Origin: Burkholderiales bacterium
GTDB taxonomy: Bacteria > Pseudomonadota > Gammaproteobacteria > Burkholderiales > Burkholderiaceae_C
NCBI GenBank assembly: GCA_003963005.1
Contig: RXJW01000049.1
Coordinates: 1-52,060 of the forward strand
Direction of reading: 5' to 3'
DNA length: 52,060 bases
Position numbers and translations under genes: made by a program. Of the stretch, positions 9,372 to 19,846 are shown piece after piece. The stretch's first letter is position 1, and each line of letters starts with the position of its first letter. The notes beneath the pieces were generated by a model. It had not been told where the DNA came from and did no database searches. It saw only the letters and a list, made by a program, of their open reading frames with translations.

Positions 9372-11161
9372 TGACGGCAAAGATTTCGACCCGCAAGTTC
9401 GACGTGGTCATCGTCGGGGCCGGTGGCTCTGGCATGCGGGCATCCCTGCAACTGGCGCGTGCCGGCCTGAACGTGGCCGTGCTGTCCAAGGTCTTCCCGA
9501 CCCGCTCGCACACCGTGGCGGCGCAGGGCGGCATCGGTGCCTCGCTCGGCAACATGAGCGAGGACAACTGGCACTACCACTTCTACGACACCGTCAAGGG
9601 CTCCGACTGGCTGGGTGACCAGGACGCCATCGAGTTCATGTGCCGGGAAGCCCCGAAGGTGGTGTACGAGCTCGAGCACTTCGGCATGCCCTTCGACCGC
9701 AATGCCGACGGCACCATCTACCAGCGTCCGTTCGGCGGTCACACGGCCAACTACGGCGAGAAGCCCGTGCAGCGCGCCTGCGCCGCGGCCGACCGCACCG
9801 GCCACGCGATGCTGCACACGCTCTACCAGCAAAACGTCAAGGCCCGCACCCAGTTCTTCGTCGAGTGGATGGCGCTCGACCTGATCCGCGACGCTGAAGG
9901 CGACGTGGTCGGCGTGACCGCGCTGGAGATGGAAACCGGTGACCTGCACATCCTGCAGGGCAAGACCGTGCTGCTGGCTACCGGCGGCGCGGGGCGCATC
10001 TTCGCGGCCTCCACCAATGCCTTCATCAACACCGGCGACGGCCTGGGCATGGCGGCGCGAGCCGGCATCCCGCTGGAAGACATGGAGTTCTGGCAGTTCC
10101 ACCCGACCGGCGTGCACAACGCCGGCGTGCTGCTGACCGAAGGCTGCCGCGGCGAAGGCGCCATCCTGCGCAACGCCAACGGCGAGCGCTTCATGGAGCG
10201 CTACGCCCCCACGCTGAAGGATCTCGCCCCGCGTGACTTCGTCTCGCGCTGCATGGACCAGGAGATCAAGGAAGGTCGCGGCTGCGGTCCCAACAAGGAC
10301 TACATCAACCTCGACATGACCCACCTGGGCGCGGACACCATCGCCAAACGCCTGCCGTCGGTGCTCGAGATCGGCCACAACTTCGCCAACGTCGACATCA
10401 CGAAGGAACCGATCCCTGTGGTGCCGACCATCCACTACCAGATGGGTGGCATCCCCACCAACATCCATGGCCAAGTGGTGGCGCCGCGCAACGGCAACCC
10501 CAACGAAGTCATCAATGGGCTCTACGCGGTGGGCGAATGCGCCTGCGTCAGCGTACACGGCGCCAACCGCCTGGGCACCAACTCGCTGCTCGACCTGCTC
10601 GTGTTCGGCCGTGCCGCCGGCAACCACCTGGTGGCCGCCGACCTCGGCAAGCGCTCGCACAAGGCGCTGCCGGCCGATGCCGCGGACCGCTCGCTGGCCC
10701 GCCTCGCGCGCCTGGACAGCAGCACCAGCGGCGAGTACGCACAGGACGTTGCCAACGACCTGCGCACCGCGATGCAGCAGCACGCCGGCGTGTTCCGCAC
10801 CCAGGCCATGCTCGACGAGGGCGTGACGAAGATCGCCGAGATTGCCCAGCGCGTGAAGAACATCACGCTGAAGGACAAGTCCAAGGTCTTCAACACCGCG
10901 CGCATCGAGGCGCTGGAAGTCGAGAACCTGATCGAAGCCGCCCAGGCCACGATCGTGTCGGCCGCCGCCCGCAAGGAAAGCCGCGGCGCGCACACGGTCA
11001 ACGACTACGGCGACACCCCGGCCCACCCGAACGGCCGCAACGACGAAGAGTGGATGAAGCACACGCTGTGGTACTCCGAAGGCAACCGCCTGGACTACAA
11101 GCCCGTGAACCTCAAGCCGCTCACCGTTGAATCGGTCCCGCCGAAGGTCCGCACCTTCTGA
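9371..11161 (+). CDS. sdhA: Succinate dehydrogenase flavoprotein subunit
   Basis: 596 residues; oxidises succinate to fumarate at covalently bound FAD on the cytoplasmic face of complex II. Seen: FDVVIVGAGGSGMRASLQLA (FAD dinucleotide fold), RSHTVAAQGGI (the His that carries the covalent flavin), the substrate-binding region QFHPTGVHNAG and ERYAPTLKDLAPRD, HYQMGGIPTN, and GANRLGTNSLLDLLVFGR. Length is as expected. Starts on the overlapped ATG at 9371. FAD attachment should be assisted by SdhE, encoded two genes downstream. Confidence 0.97.
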   Translation: MTAKISTRKFDVVIVGAGGSGMRASLQLARAGLNVAVLSKVFPTRSHTVAAQGGIGASLGNMSEDNWHYHFYDTVKGSDWLGDQDAIEFMCREAPKVVYELEHFGMPFDRNADGTIYQRPFGGHTANYGEKPVQRACAAADRTGHAMLHTLYQQNVKARTQFFVEWMALDLIRDAEGDVVGVTALEMETGDLHILQGKTVLLATGGAGRIFAASTNAFINTGDGLGMAARAGIPLEDMEFWQFHPTGVHNAGVLLTEGCRGEGAILRNANGERFMERYAPTLKDLAPRDFVSRCMDQEIKEGRGCGPNKDYINLDMTHLGADTIAKRLPSVLEIGHNFANVDITKEPIPVVPTIHYQMGGIPTNIHGQVVAPRNGNPNEVINGLYAVGECACVSVHGANRLGTNSLLDLLVFGRAAGNHLVAADLGKRSHKALPADAADRSLARLARLDSSTSGEYAQDVANDLRTAMQQHAGVFRTQAMLDEGVTKIAEIAQRVKNITLKDKSKVFNTARIEALEVENLIEAAQATIVSAAARKESRGAHTVNDYGDTPAHPNGRNDEEWMKHTLWYSEGNRLDYKPVNLKPLTVESVPPKVRTF

Positions 11162-11189
11162 TGACCGGCCGCCCCAGGACACCAAGACC

Positions 11190-11891
11190 ATGAAGCGCAC
11201 CTTCCAGATTTACCGCTACGACCCGGACAAGGACGCCAAGCCCTACATGCAGACCCTCGAGGTCGAGCTGGACGGCAACGAGCGCATGCTGCTGGACGCC
11301 CTGATGAAGCTCAAGGCCGTCGACCCCAGCCTGTCCTTCCGCCGCTCCTGCCGCGAAGGCGTGTGCGGTTCGGACGCCATGAACATCAACGGCAAGAACG
11401 GCCTGGCCTGCCTCACGAACATGCGCACGCTGCCGGGCACGATCGTGCTGAAGCCGCTGCCGGGCCTGCCCGTCGTGCGCGACCTCATCGTCGACATGAC
11501 GCAGTTCTTCAAGCAGTACCACTCCATCAAGCCCTACCTCGTCAACGACAACATCCCGCCCGACACCGAGCGGCTGCAGTCGCCCGAAGAGCGCGACGAG
11601 CTCAACGGCCTGTACGAGTGCATCCTGTGCGCGAGCTGCTCCACGAGCTGCCCGAGCTTCTGGTGGAACCCCGACAAGTTCGTCGGCCCGGCCGGCCTGC
11701 TGCAGGCCTACCGCTTCATCGCCGACAGCCGCGACGAAGCCACGAACGAGCGCCTGGACAACCTCGAGGACCCGTACCGCCTGTTCCGTTGCCACACGAT
11801 CATGAACTGCGTGGACGTCTGCCCCAAGGGCCTGAACCCCACGAAGGCGATCGGCAAGATCAAGGAACTGATGGTGCGCCGCGCCGTCTGA
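11190..11891 (+). CDS. sdhB: Succinate dehydrogenase iron-sulfur subunit
   Basis: 233 residues. Three cluster-binding regions are seen in order: the [2Fe-2S] plant-ferredoxin part SCREGVCGSDAMNINGKNGL with its downstream Cys, CILCASCSTSCPSFWW for the [4Fe-4S] cluster, and CHTIMNCVDVCPKGLNP for the [3Fe-4S] cluster. It passes electrons from SdhA to the quinone site in SdhCD. The start at ATG 11190 gives the usual MKRTFQIYRYDP N-terminus, 28 bp after sdhA. Confidence 0.97.
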   Translation: MKRTFQIYRYDPDKDAKPYMQTLEVELDGNERMLLDALMKLKAVDPSLSFRRSCREGVCGSDAMNINGKNGLACLTNMRTLPGTIVLKPLPGLPVVRDLIVDMTQFFKQYHSIKPYLVNDNIPPDTERLQSPEERDELNGLYECILCASCSTSCPSFWWNPDKFVGPAGLLQAYRFIADSRDEATNERLDNLEDPYRLFRCHTIMNCVDVCPKGLNPTKAIGKIKELMVRRAV

Positions 11892-11901
11892 GCCCGCCGT
11901 G

Positions 11902-12177
11902 ATGAGCGATGTCGCCACCCCGCTGATCGACGAGCGCGCGCTGTCCAAGCTGCGCTGGCGCTGCCGTCGAGGCCTGCTGGAGAACGACCTCCTCATCGAA
12001 CGCTTCTTTACGCGGCATGCCGAGTCCGGCATCAGCGTCGTGCAAGCCGAGGGCCTCACGATGCTGATGGATCTGGCGGACAACGATCTCCTCGATCTGT
12101 TGCTCCGTCGCAAGGAACCCAGTGGTGAAATCGACACCGCCGCGGTGCGCCAGGTCCTGACGGACCTGCGCGCCTGA
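11902..12177 (+). CDS. sdhE: SdhE, FAD assembly factor for succinate dehydrogenase
   Basis: 91-residue helical protein of the Sdh5/SdhE (YgfY) family, which promotes covalent flavin attachment to SdhA. The signature RGxxE is present as [10 protein letters not shown] at residues 22-31. ATG 11902 is preferred to the overlapping GTG at 11899. It sits 10 bp after sdhB and 29 bp before gltA, inside the operon of its client enzyme. Confidence 0.93.
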   Translation: MSDVATPLIDERALSKLRWRCRRGLLENDLLIERFFTRHAESGISVVQAEGLTMLMDLADNDLLDLLLRRKEPSGEIDTAAVRQVLTDLRA

Positions 12178-12206
12178 TGCTTTTCAAAACCCAAAGGACA
12201 GAAACC

Positions 12207-13517
<1,311 letters not shown>

Positions 13518-13545
13518 TCATCGGCTGAACGCCTCTCGCTCAGCG

Positions 13546-13579
13546 AACCCCTCGGGCCACCCCGAGGGGTTTCTTGTTT
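13546..13579 (+). terminator. Rho-independent terminator of the sdh-gltA operon
   Basis: Stem arms AACCCCTCGGG (13546-13556) and CCCGAGGGGTT (13561-13571) with a 4-base loop, followed by the T-rich TTCTTGTTTT. Classical form and position, ending just upstream of the ribokinase ribosome-binding site. Confidence 0.85.
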
Positions 13580-13590
13580 TTGGAGACTTG

Positions 13591-14511
13591 ATGACCGCAC
13601 CCGAGATCCTCGTCCTTGGCAGTGTCAACCGGGACTTGATCGTGCACGCGCCGCGGCTGCCGCTGCCGGGCGAGACGCTGCGCGGCCAGCGCTTCGGTTC
13701 CTGCCTGGGTGGCAAGGGTGCCAACCAGGCAGTGGCGGCAGCCCGACTCGGCGCCCGCGTGGCCTTGGCAGCGCGTGTCGGTCTGCTGGAGAACGGCGCG
13801 GCGATGGTCGAGCAACTTCGTGCGGAAGGCGTGGACACGCGGGCGGTGGCCCAGCCGGCCGACGAGGTGCCCGGCGTGGCGCTCATCGTGGTCGGCGCGG
13901 AGGATGCCGAGAACCAGATCGTCACGGTCGCGGGCTCCAACGGCACGCTGCCGCTGTCCCAGGTCGAGTCGCTGTCCATGGACGGCCTGCGCTGGTTGGT
14001 GGCTCAGCAGGAGTTGCCGCTGGACAGCGTCGCACGCGCCTTCGAGCGTGCGCGTGCGGCAGGCGTGCGGACACTGCTCAATGCCGCCCCGTACCGCAGC
14101 GGTTGCGAGGCCCTGCTTTCCAAGGTGGACGTGCTGGTGGTCAATGCCCTGGAAGCGCAGGCGCTGGTCACGACGCTCGGCGGCGGCCTGGCCGACCCCG
14201 AGGCGCTCGCGCAGGCCCTGCGGGCGCAGGGGCCCTCTGCGGTGCTGGTGTCACTCGGCGCGGAGGGCCTGTGCTGGGTCGATGCCGAGGGTGTCCGCCG
14301 TGTGCCGGCACGGCCGGTCAAGGCCGTGGACACGGTCGGCGCGGGCGATACCCTCGTCGGCGCGCTGGTCACGGCGCTGGCCGAAGGCCAGGCGATCGAG
14401 TCCGCCCTGGCGTTTGCCCAGGCGGCAGCCGGCCTGGCGGTGTCACGCCCCGGCGTCCAGGACGCGATGCCGCATCGCGACGAAGTAGACCGCTGCCTGA
14501 CCTCGGCATGA
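13591..14511 (+). CDS. rbsK: Ribokinase (PfkB family sugar kinase)
   Basis: 306 residues. Phosphorylates ribose at O5 (family function). Seen: ILVLGSVNRDLIVHAPRLPLPGETL, the glycine-rich GGKGANQAVAAARLGA with conserved Lys/Asn, and the PfkB signature 2 VDTVGAGDTLVGALVTAL with catalytic Asp253 in GAGD. ATG 13591 follows TGGAGA. No ribose transporter or regulator is adjacent; it may instead recycle ribose from nucleosides. Its stop overlaps the start of the kelch-protein gene (ATGA), so the two genes are co-translated. Other PfkB substrates cannot be excluded. Confidence 0.88.
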   Translation: MTAPEILVLGSVNRDLIVHAPRLPLPGETLRGQRFGSCLGGKGANQAVAAARLGARVALAARVGLLENGAAMVEQLRAEGVDTRAVAQPADEVPGVALIVVGAEDAENQIVTVAGSNGTLPLSQVESLSMDGLRWLVAQQELPLDSVARAFERARAAGVRTLLNAAPYRSGCEALLSKVDVLVVNALEAQALVTTLGGGLADPEALAQALRAQGPSAVLVSLGAEGLCWVDAEGVRRVPARPVKAVDTVGAGDTLVGALVTALAEGQAIESALAFAQAAAGLAVSRPGVQDAMPHRDEVDRCLTSA

Positions 14512-17471
14512 GCCGCCGCCTCGGATGGGCCCTCGCAAGCGTGCTGGGGCTGGCAGCGCTGGGGGGCGTGCCGAACCCGTTGCAGGCAGCCCCGTCGGAC
14601 ACGCCGTCTCTCGTGCGAAGCGCCCAGGCGGGCCAGCTCCGTGCGCTGGGCCGCTACCTCGGGCACACGCGCCAGCATGCCGTGGCGGTGCTGCCGAATG
14701 GCGACGTGCTGTTCTACGGCGCGAACGTGGCGGACCCCTCCCAGCTGGCCCAGCCGGAGCGCCACAGCCGGCTCGACCACGAGCAACGCCAGCCGGCGCT
14801 CTGGCGCCCCGACGGGGCGAGCTGGACGCGTCTGCAGCCGTCGCCGGCCTGTGCGGGGACGGCCATGCTGCCCGTGGCCTCGCTGCTGCCGGGCGGGCAG
14901 GTGCTGCTCAGCGGCGGCACCTGCGATGCGGCCCAGGCGTCGCAGGAGGCCCGACCGCAGCTGGCGCTGTCGCTGTGGGATGGCGCAGGGCGGCGCTGGT
15001 TGCCGGCGCCGTCGCTGCGCGAGCCGCGGGTCTGGCACAGCGCCACCCTCTTGCCGGATGGCAGTGTCCTCATCGCCGGTGGCTTGCCGGACCCGCGCTG
15101 GCCTGCGGCGGCGCGCGCCGATGATGCCCCGGTGGCCAGTGCCGAGCGCGTGCGCGGGCAGACCGTCGACGCGCTGCCGCCGCTGCCGGTACCCGTGGGC
15201 CTGCATGCTGCGCTGGCCGACGCCGACGGCGGCGTCGTCCTCATCGGCGGCGTGCGTGGTGGTCGCGAACCGACGTCCGCCGTGCAGCGCTGGACCGATG
15301 CCGAGGGCTGGCAGTCCCTGCCGTCCTTGCGCGTGCCGCGCAGCCGTCATGCCGCGCTGGCCCTGCCTGACGGGCGCTGGCTGGTGGCAGGCGGTGAGGG
15401 CGCTGCCGGCCAGGCCCTGGCGTCTGCCGAATGGTGGGACCCCGTCACGCGCCGCTGGCGCGATGCGCCGGCCTTGCCCACGCCGGTTCGCGAGTCGGCG
15501 CTGACCCGGCTCAAGGACGGCAGCGTCTTGCTGGTCGGCGGGCGGCTGGCGGCCGATGGCGGTCGTGTGGGCGTCGGGGCGTGGCTGCTGGATGCGCAAC
15601 TCGGCCGCTGGCAGCCGGCAGGCCTGTGGCGCGGCGAGTTCGCGTCCGCGGCCGGCGCGCCGCCGGTGCTGCAGGCCCTGGACGACGACCGTGTCCGCAT
15701 CTTCGCCGGCGGCGTGCCGCTGCTGTGGGAGCGGGGGGCCGGCGTGCTCGACAACCTCCAGCAGGAGGTCCACTGGGACGATGCGCCCGCCGTCGCGCGG
15801 TTGCGCTCGGGCGAGGTGCTGGTGCTCGGTACCGATGCCGCGGCCCAGCCGCCGGTCACGCGCGCCTGGATGTTCGAGCCTGCCAGCCGTCGCTGGCGCA
15901 GTGCCGGGCGCCTCACCGAAACCGGTGCCGGCGGCGTCGTGGAGCTGCCGTCAGGCCGCCTGCTGCACCTCGCCCAGGACGCCAATGGCAATGGCCGTGC
16001 CGAGTGCGCGACGGCACCGCTGGACGCGGCCACCGTCTGGCAGCCTTGCGGCCGCATCGACGTGGCCTTCAAGCCGCGTGGCGGCGTGGCGGGCTTCGGC
16101 CTGCTGCCCGATGGCCGCGCAGGCTGGGTCGCGAACATGGGCGAGCTGATGGTCTACGACGAGGCGGCCCAGCAGTTCCGGCGCTTGTCGATCACGCAGC
16201 AGTTCGACAAGTTCGGCTTTGGCGCGCCGCGCCTGGCCACCCAGCCGATCGCCTACGCCACCGACCTGGGCCGTCCGGTCGACGCGTCCGTCCTCTTTGC
16301 GCGCAACTGGGAGACGCACCGCGGTCATCGACCCTACGACGTCGTGTCGAACGGGCAGGTCGTGGACCACGAGGACGGGCTGCCCGGCCCGCGCATGCAC
16401 TGGGACGCTGCGGGCAAGCGCTGGACCTACGTGCTGCGCGCTGCGCAGATGGGACGTGCTGGGGAGATGCTGCCCGACGGCTGCGTGCTGTCGGTGGACC
16501 CACCCTCGCTGTTCCAGCCCGAGGGCAGCCGCTATCGCCAGTTGCCGGACGTGATCCCGGGGTTGGCCCACCGCCGCTTGATCGTGCTGGACGCCGGGCG
16601 CGTGATGGTGCTGGGCGAGCCGCTCGAAGGCGCGGGGCCGGGCTTTGCGATCCGGCATGCGGACTGCAGCGGCCTGCTGCCGCAGGGCGACGATGCGCTG
16701 CTGATGACCGATCGGGTCGACACCCAGCCCGGCTTCGAGTTCCCGGCGCCGGTGGCGGACGTGCCGGCCGAGGCTGCGCCGGTGGCGCGTCGGCCGCTGT
16801 TGCCCGACGCGGCCCGGCGCATGCTCTGGGTGGTTGCCGGCCTGGTGCTGAGCGCCATCGTGCTGGCCGTGTGGCGCCGCCGCCGGCCCCGGCCGGTCCG
16901 ACCGGCCAGCGGCCTGCGCCGCGAACTCGGGTGGCGTGTGAAGCTGCCGCTGCGCCTGCTCGCCTACGGTGCCCTGGCCCTGTTCGCGATCCCGACGCTG
17001 TGGAGCCTCGTCAAGCTGCGCCAGATGGGTGATGAAGAGTCCTGCCAATCGCACCCGGCCACCTGCCTGCGTGCCGATGACCGGGGCCGAAGCCGGCTGC
17101 CCCCGGTGCCGCGGCTCGCGGCCCTGCCGGACGCAACGCCGGTGGAGCTGCCCTGCCGCTTCATCGGCCGCTGGGCCACGGTGCAGAAGAACGTGGCCTG
17201 GACGATGACGCTGGACGATGCGGGGCGCTTCCGCCTGGACCCGCCCGCGACCGGTGCGGCCGCCTATTCCGGCATGGCCGGGTACTGGATGGTGCAGAGC
17301 GGCCACGTCGTCTGGCGCTATCCCGACGGCGTCAGCATGGAACCCGACGTGAACCGCATCCTGCATGAAGACGACAATGGCTTCGAACTGCAGGAGGGCG
17401 ATGGCCGCATCACGCGCTTCGACCGCATCGAGCGCCATGCCTCCCAGCGTTGCGACGCTGACCGGCGCTGA
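14508..17471 (+). CDS. Large kelch-type beta-propeller membrane protein, function unknown
   Basis: 987 residues. Signal peptide at 1-28 (ALASVLGLAALGG...LQAAPS). Residues about 45-600 contain repeated kelch-like units such as AVLPNGDVLFYGAN, TLLPDGSVLIAGG, ALADADGGVVLIGG, LALPDGRWLVAGGEG and RLKDGSVLLVGGR, each followed by a WxP or RRW strand; this predicts a beta propeller outside the cytoplasm. Two transmembrane helices follow, near 768-790 (LWVVAGLVLSAIVLAVW, then RRRRP) and 813-835 (LLAYGALALFAIPTLW). The C-terminal 130 residues form a small domain (CRFIGRWATVQKNVAWTM, then DDAGRFRLDPP) probably back in the periplasm. It overlaps ribokinase by 4 bp. No catalytic copper ligands of galactose oxidase are evident to me. 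I do not recognise a named protein. Confidence 0.8.
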   Translation: MSRRLGWALASVLGLAALGGVPNPLQAAPSDTPSLVRSAQAGQLRALGRYLGHTRQHAVAVLPNGDVLFYGANVADPSQLAQPERHSRLDHEQRQPALWRPDGASWTRLQPSPACAGTAMLPVASLLPGGQVLLSGGTCDAAQASQEARPQLALSLWDGAGRRWLPAPSLREPRVWHSATLLPDGSVLIAGGLPDPRWPAAARADDAPVASAERVRGQTVDALPPLPVPVGLHAALADADGGVVLIGGVRGGREPTSAVQRWTDAEGWQSLPSLRVPRSRHAALALPDGRWLVAGGEGAAGQALASAEWWDPVTRRWRDAPALPTPVRESALTRLKDGSVLLVGGRLAADGGRVGVGAWLLDAQLGRWQPAGLWRGEFASAAGAPPVLQALDDDRVRIFAGGVPLLWERGAGVLDNLQQEVHWDDAPAVARLRSGEVLVLGTDAAAQPPVTRAWMFEPASRRWRSAGRLTETGAGGVVELPSGRLLHLAQDANGNGRAECATAPLDAATVWQPCGRIDVAFKPRGGVAGFGLLPDGRAGWVANMGELMVYDEAAQQFRRLSITQQFDKFGFGAPRLATQPIAYATDLGRPVDASVLFARNWETHRGHRPYDVVSNGQVVDHEDGLPGPRMHWDAAGKRWTYVLRAAQMGRAGEMLPDGCVLSVDPPSLFQPEGSRYRQLPDVIPGLAHRRLIVLDAGRVMVLGEPLEGAGPGFAIRHADCSGLLPQGDDALLMTDRVDTQPGFEFPAPVADVPAEAAPVARRPLLPDAARRMLWVVAGLVLSAIVLAVWRRRRPRPVRPASGLRRELGWRVKLPLRLLAYGALALFAIPTLWSLVKLRQMGDEESCQSHPATCLRADDRGRSRLPPVPRLAALPDATPVELPCRFIGRWATVQKNVAWTMTLDDAGRFRLDPPATGAAAYSGMAGYWMVQSGHVVWRYPDGVSMEPDVNRILHEDDNGFELQEGDGRITRFDRIERHASQRCDADRR

Positions 17472-17500
17472 ATTCGACTGATCGAGAACAAGGAAACCCC

Positions 17501-18811
17501 ATGACCCACAAGCTGCTGCTCCCCCGCTGGATCCTGACGATGAAGCCCGGCGAAGACACGCTGGAGCACCATGCGCTGCTGATCGACGGCGAGCGCATCG
17601 CCGCCATCGGCCCGCGCGAGACGCTGCTGGCCCAGTACCCGCAAGCCGAGCGGGCCGAGCTGCCCGAGCAGATCCTCATCCCCGGCCTGATCAACGGCCA
17701 CGCCCACTCGGCGATGACCCTGCTGCGCGGTGTCGCCGACGACGTGCCGCTGATGGACTGGCTGCAGAACCACATCTGGCCGCTCGAAAAGAAGTGGGTC
17801 AGCGAGGCCTGGACCTACCTCGGCTCGCGCCTGGCGGCTGCCGAAGGCCTGCGCAGCGGCACGACCTACATCAACGACATGTACTTCTTCCCGACCGCGA
17901 TGGCCCGTGCCGCCGTGGACTCGGGCGTGCGTGCCGCCGTGTCGATGAACGTCATCGACTTCCCGACCGGCTATGCCTCGGGCCCCGACGACTACATCGC
18001 CAAGGGCGTGGCCGCGTACGAGCAGTACAAGGGCGAGTCGCTGCTGGACTGGACGAGTGCGCCGCATGCGCCGTACACGGTGTCGGACGAGACCTTCATC
18101 AAGCTGCGCGACCTGGCCGAGAAGCTCGACATCCAGATGCACTGCCACATCCACGAGACGGCCGGTGAGGTGAGCGACGGCCTGAAGGCCCACGGCGTGC
18201 GCCCGATCACACGGCTGGACCGCCTGGGCCTCTTCAGCGAGCGCATGATCGCCGTGCACATGGTGCACCTGGACGAGGCCGAGATCGAGCTGATGGCGAA
18301 GAAGGGTGTGCACCTCGTGCACAACCCCAACTCCAACCTGAAGCTCGCCTCGGGCGTGATGCCGCTGAAGGCGCTCGAAGCCGCTGGCGTGAACACCATC
18401 CTCGGCACCGACGGTGCCGCGTCCAACAACCGGCTGGACATGTTCGGCGAGATCCGTTCGGCCGCGCTGCTGGCCAAGGGCATCACCGGTGACCCGACGG
18501 TGGCCTCCGCGCGCACCGCGCTGGAGATGGCCACGCTGCGCGCCGCCAAGGCCATGGGCCGAGGCGACGACCTCGGCTCGCTCGAAGTGGGCAAGCTCGC
18601 CGACGTGGTGTCGGTGTCGCTGGACAGCCTGGAATGCCAGCCGGTCTACAACGCCGCGGCGCAGCTCGTCTATGTGGCGGGCCGCGAGCACGTCAGCAAC
18701 GTCTGGGTGGGTGGCCGCCAGGTGCTGCGCAACCGCGAAACGACGACCATCGACGTGCCGGCCCTGCTGGCCGAGGTGAAGGATGTCGTCGGCCGCATGA
18801 AGGCCGGCTGA
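17501..18811 (+). CDS. mtaD: TRZ/ATZ-family amidohydrolase (5'-methylthioadenosine/S-adenosylhomocysteine deaminase-like)
   Basis: 436-residue metal-dependent hydrolase of the amidohydrolase superfamily, subgroup of aminohydrolases that deaminate purine or triazine rings. Metal ligands: His67 and His69 in GHAHSAMTLLRG, His in MHCHIHETAGE, His in AVHMVHLDEAE, and Asp in GTDGAASNNRLDM. IPGLINGHAH and VGKLADVV are family landmarks. The length and motifs fit MtaD; among betaproteobacteria such genes are usually annotated simply as TRZ/ATZ hydrolase, so the substrate is not certain. The start has AAGGAAACCCC upstream. The LacI-family gene begins 6 bp after its stop. Confidence 0.85.
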   Translation: MTHKLLLPRWILTMKPGEDTLEHHALLIDGERIAAIGPRETLLAQYPQAERAELPEQILIPGLINGHAHSAMTLLRGVADDVPLMDWLQNHIWPLEKKWVSEAWTYLGSRLAAAEGLRSGTTYINDMYFFPTAMARAAVDSGVRAAVSMNVIDFPTGYASGPDDYIAKGVAAYEQYKGESLLDWTSAPHAPYTVSDETFIKLRDLAEKLDIQMHCHIHETAGEVSDGLKAHGVRPITRLDRLGLFSERMIAVHMVHLDEAEIELMAKKGVHLVHNPNSNLKLASGVMPLKALEAAGVNTILGTDGAASNNRLDMFGEIRSAALLAKGITGDPTVASARTALEMATLRAAKAMGRGDDLGSLEVGKLADVVSVSLDSLECQPVYNAAAQLVYVAGREHVSNVWVGGRQVLRNRETTTIDVPALLAEVKDVVGRMKAG

Positions 18812-18817
18812 GGCCCG

Positions 18818-19846
18818 ATGGCTGATGCCGAGGGGCGCCGCCGGCGTGCGACTGGCCGCGTGACGCTGGCTGACGTGGCCGAGGCGGCCGGCGTCAGCCC
18901 GATCACCGTGTCTCGCGCGCTGCGGGGCGAGCGCGCCGTGGCGGCCGAGCTGGTGGAGCGCGTGCGCGCGGCGGCTGCGGCGCTCGGCTACGTGCCCGAC
19001 CCCGCGGCGCGGGCGCTGGCGTCCAGCCGCAGCTCGCACGTGGCGGTGCTGATCCCCAAGCTCAGCAACACGTTGTTCGTCGATCTGCTGGACGCCGTGC
19101 AGCACACGCTCGTGCCCGCGGGCTACCAGACGCTGATCGGCGTGACGCACTACGACGCCGCCGAGGAGGAGGCGAGCCTGCGCAACGTGCTGGCACATCG
19201 CCCGGCGGGCCTCATCGTGACGGGCAGCGAGCGCAGCCCGGCGGCGCTGGCGCTGATCCAGGGCAGTGGCGTGCCGTGCGTGCGGGTCATGGACGTCGGG
19301 CGTGAGCCCGGTGGCTACAGCGTCGGCTTCTCGCAGGCCGACGCCGGGCGCGCGATCACGCAGCATCTGCTGGACACGGGTCGGCGCCGCATCGTCTACG
19401 CCGCGGCGCAGCTCGACCCGCGCACGCTGGAGCGGGGCGCCGGCTACAAGGCCGCGATGCAGGAGGCCGGCCTGGCGAGCGCTGTGCATCACGTCACCAC
19501 ACCCGAGCCCTCGTCGATGGCGCTCGGTGCAAGCCTGTTGGTGCGCGCGTTGAACGAGGCGCCGAAGACCGACGCCATCTTCTTCTGCAACGACGACCTC
19601 GCCCAGGGCGCCTTGCTGGCGGCCTTGCGCCTGGGGCTCGCCGTGCCCCGGCGGCTGGCAGTGGCCGGCTTCAACGATCTGCCGGGCAGCGACCAGATGG
19701 TGCCGGCGCTGACCACCGTCGCCACGCCCCGCCGTGCCATCGGCGAGGAGGCGGCGCAGATGCTGCTGGCGCTGATGCGCGGCCAGCCGGTGCCGGCGCC
19801 GCACCTCGACCTGGGCTTCCAGGTCGTGCGGCGCGCGTCAAGCTAG
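18818..19846 (+). CDS. LacI-family regulator (GntR/gluconate-type)
   Basis: 342 residues. N-terminal HTH and hinge helix (16-75): [23 protein letters not shown], then [24 protein letters not shown]. The rest is a periplasmic-binding-protein-like effector domain ([76 protein letters not shown]), most like the E. coli gluconate repressor branch. It is convergent with the gluconokinase-GH94 fusion, overlapping it by 9 bp, and is 6 bp downstream of the deaminase gene. The likely target is the palindrome at 22725-22738, upstream of the fusion. Gluconate or a cellobionate-derived metabolite would be a sensible inducer (inference). Confidence 0.9.
   Translation: MADAEGRRRRATGRVTLADVAEAAGVSPITVSRALRGERAVAAELVERVRAAAAALGYVPDPAARALASSRSSHVAVLIPKLSNTLFVDLLDAVQHTLVPAGYQTLIGVTHYDAAEEEASLRNVLAHRPAGLIVTGSERSPAALALIQGSGVPCVRVMDVGREPGGYSVGFSQADAGRAITQHLLDTGRRRIVYAAAQLDPRTLERGAGYKAAMQEAGLASAVHHVTTPEPSSMALGASLLVRALNEAPKTDAIFFCNDDLAQGALLAALRLGLAVPRRLAVAGFNDLPGSDQMVPALTTVATPRRAIGEEAAQMLLALMRGQPVPAPHLDLGFQVVRRASS

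Noticed and set aside
14004..19804. Long antisense frames over the ribokinase, kelch and deaminase/LacI genes
   Set aside because: Same GC-driven artefact; the sense frames carry family motifs and the antisense ones none.
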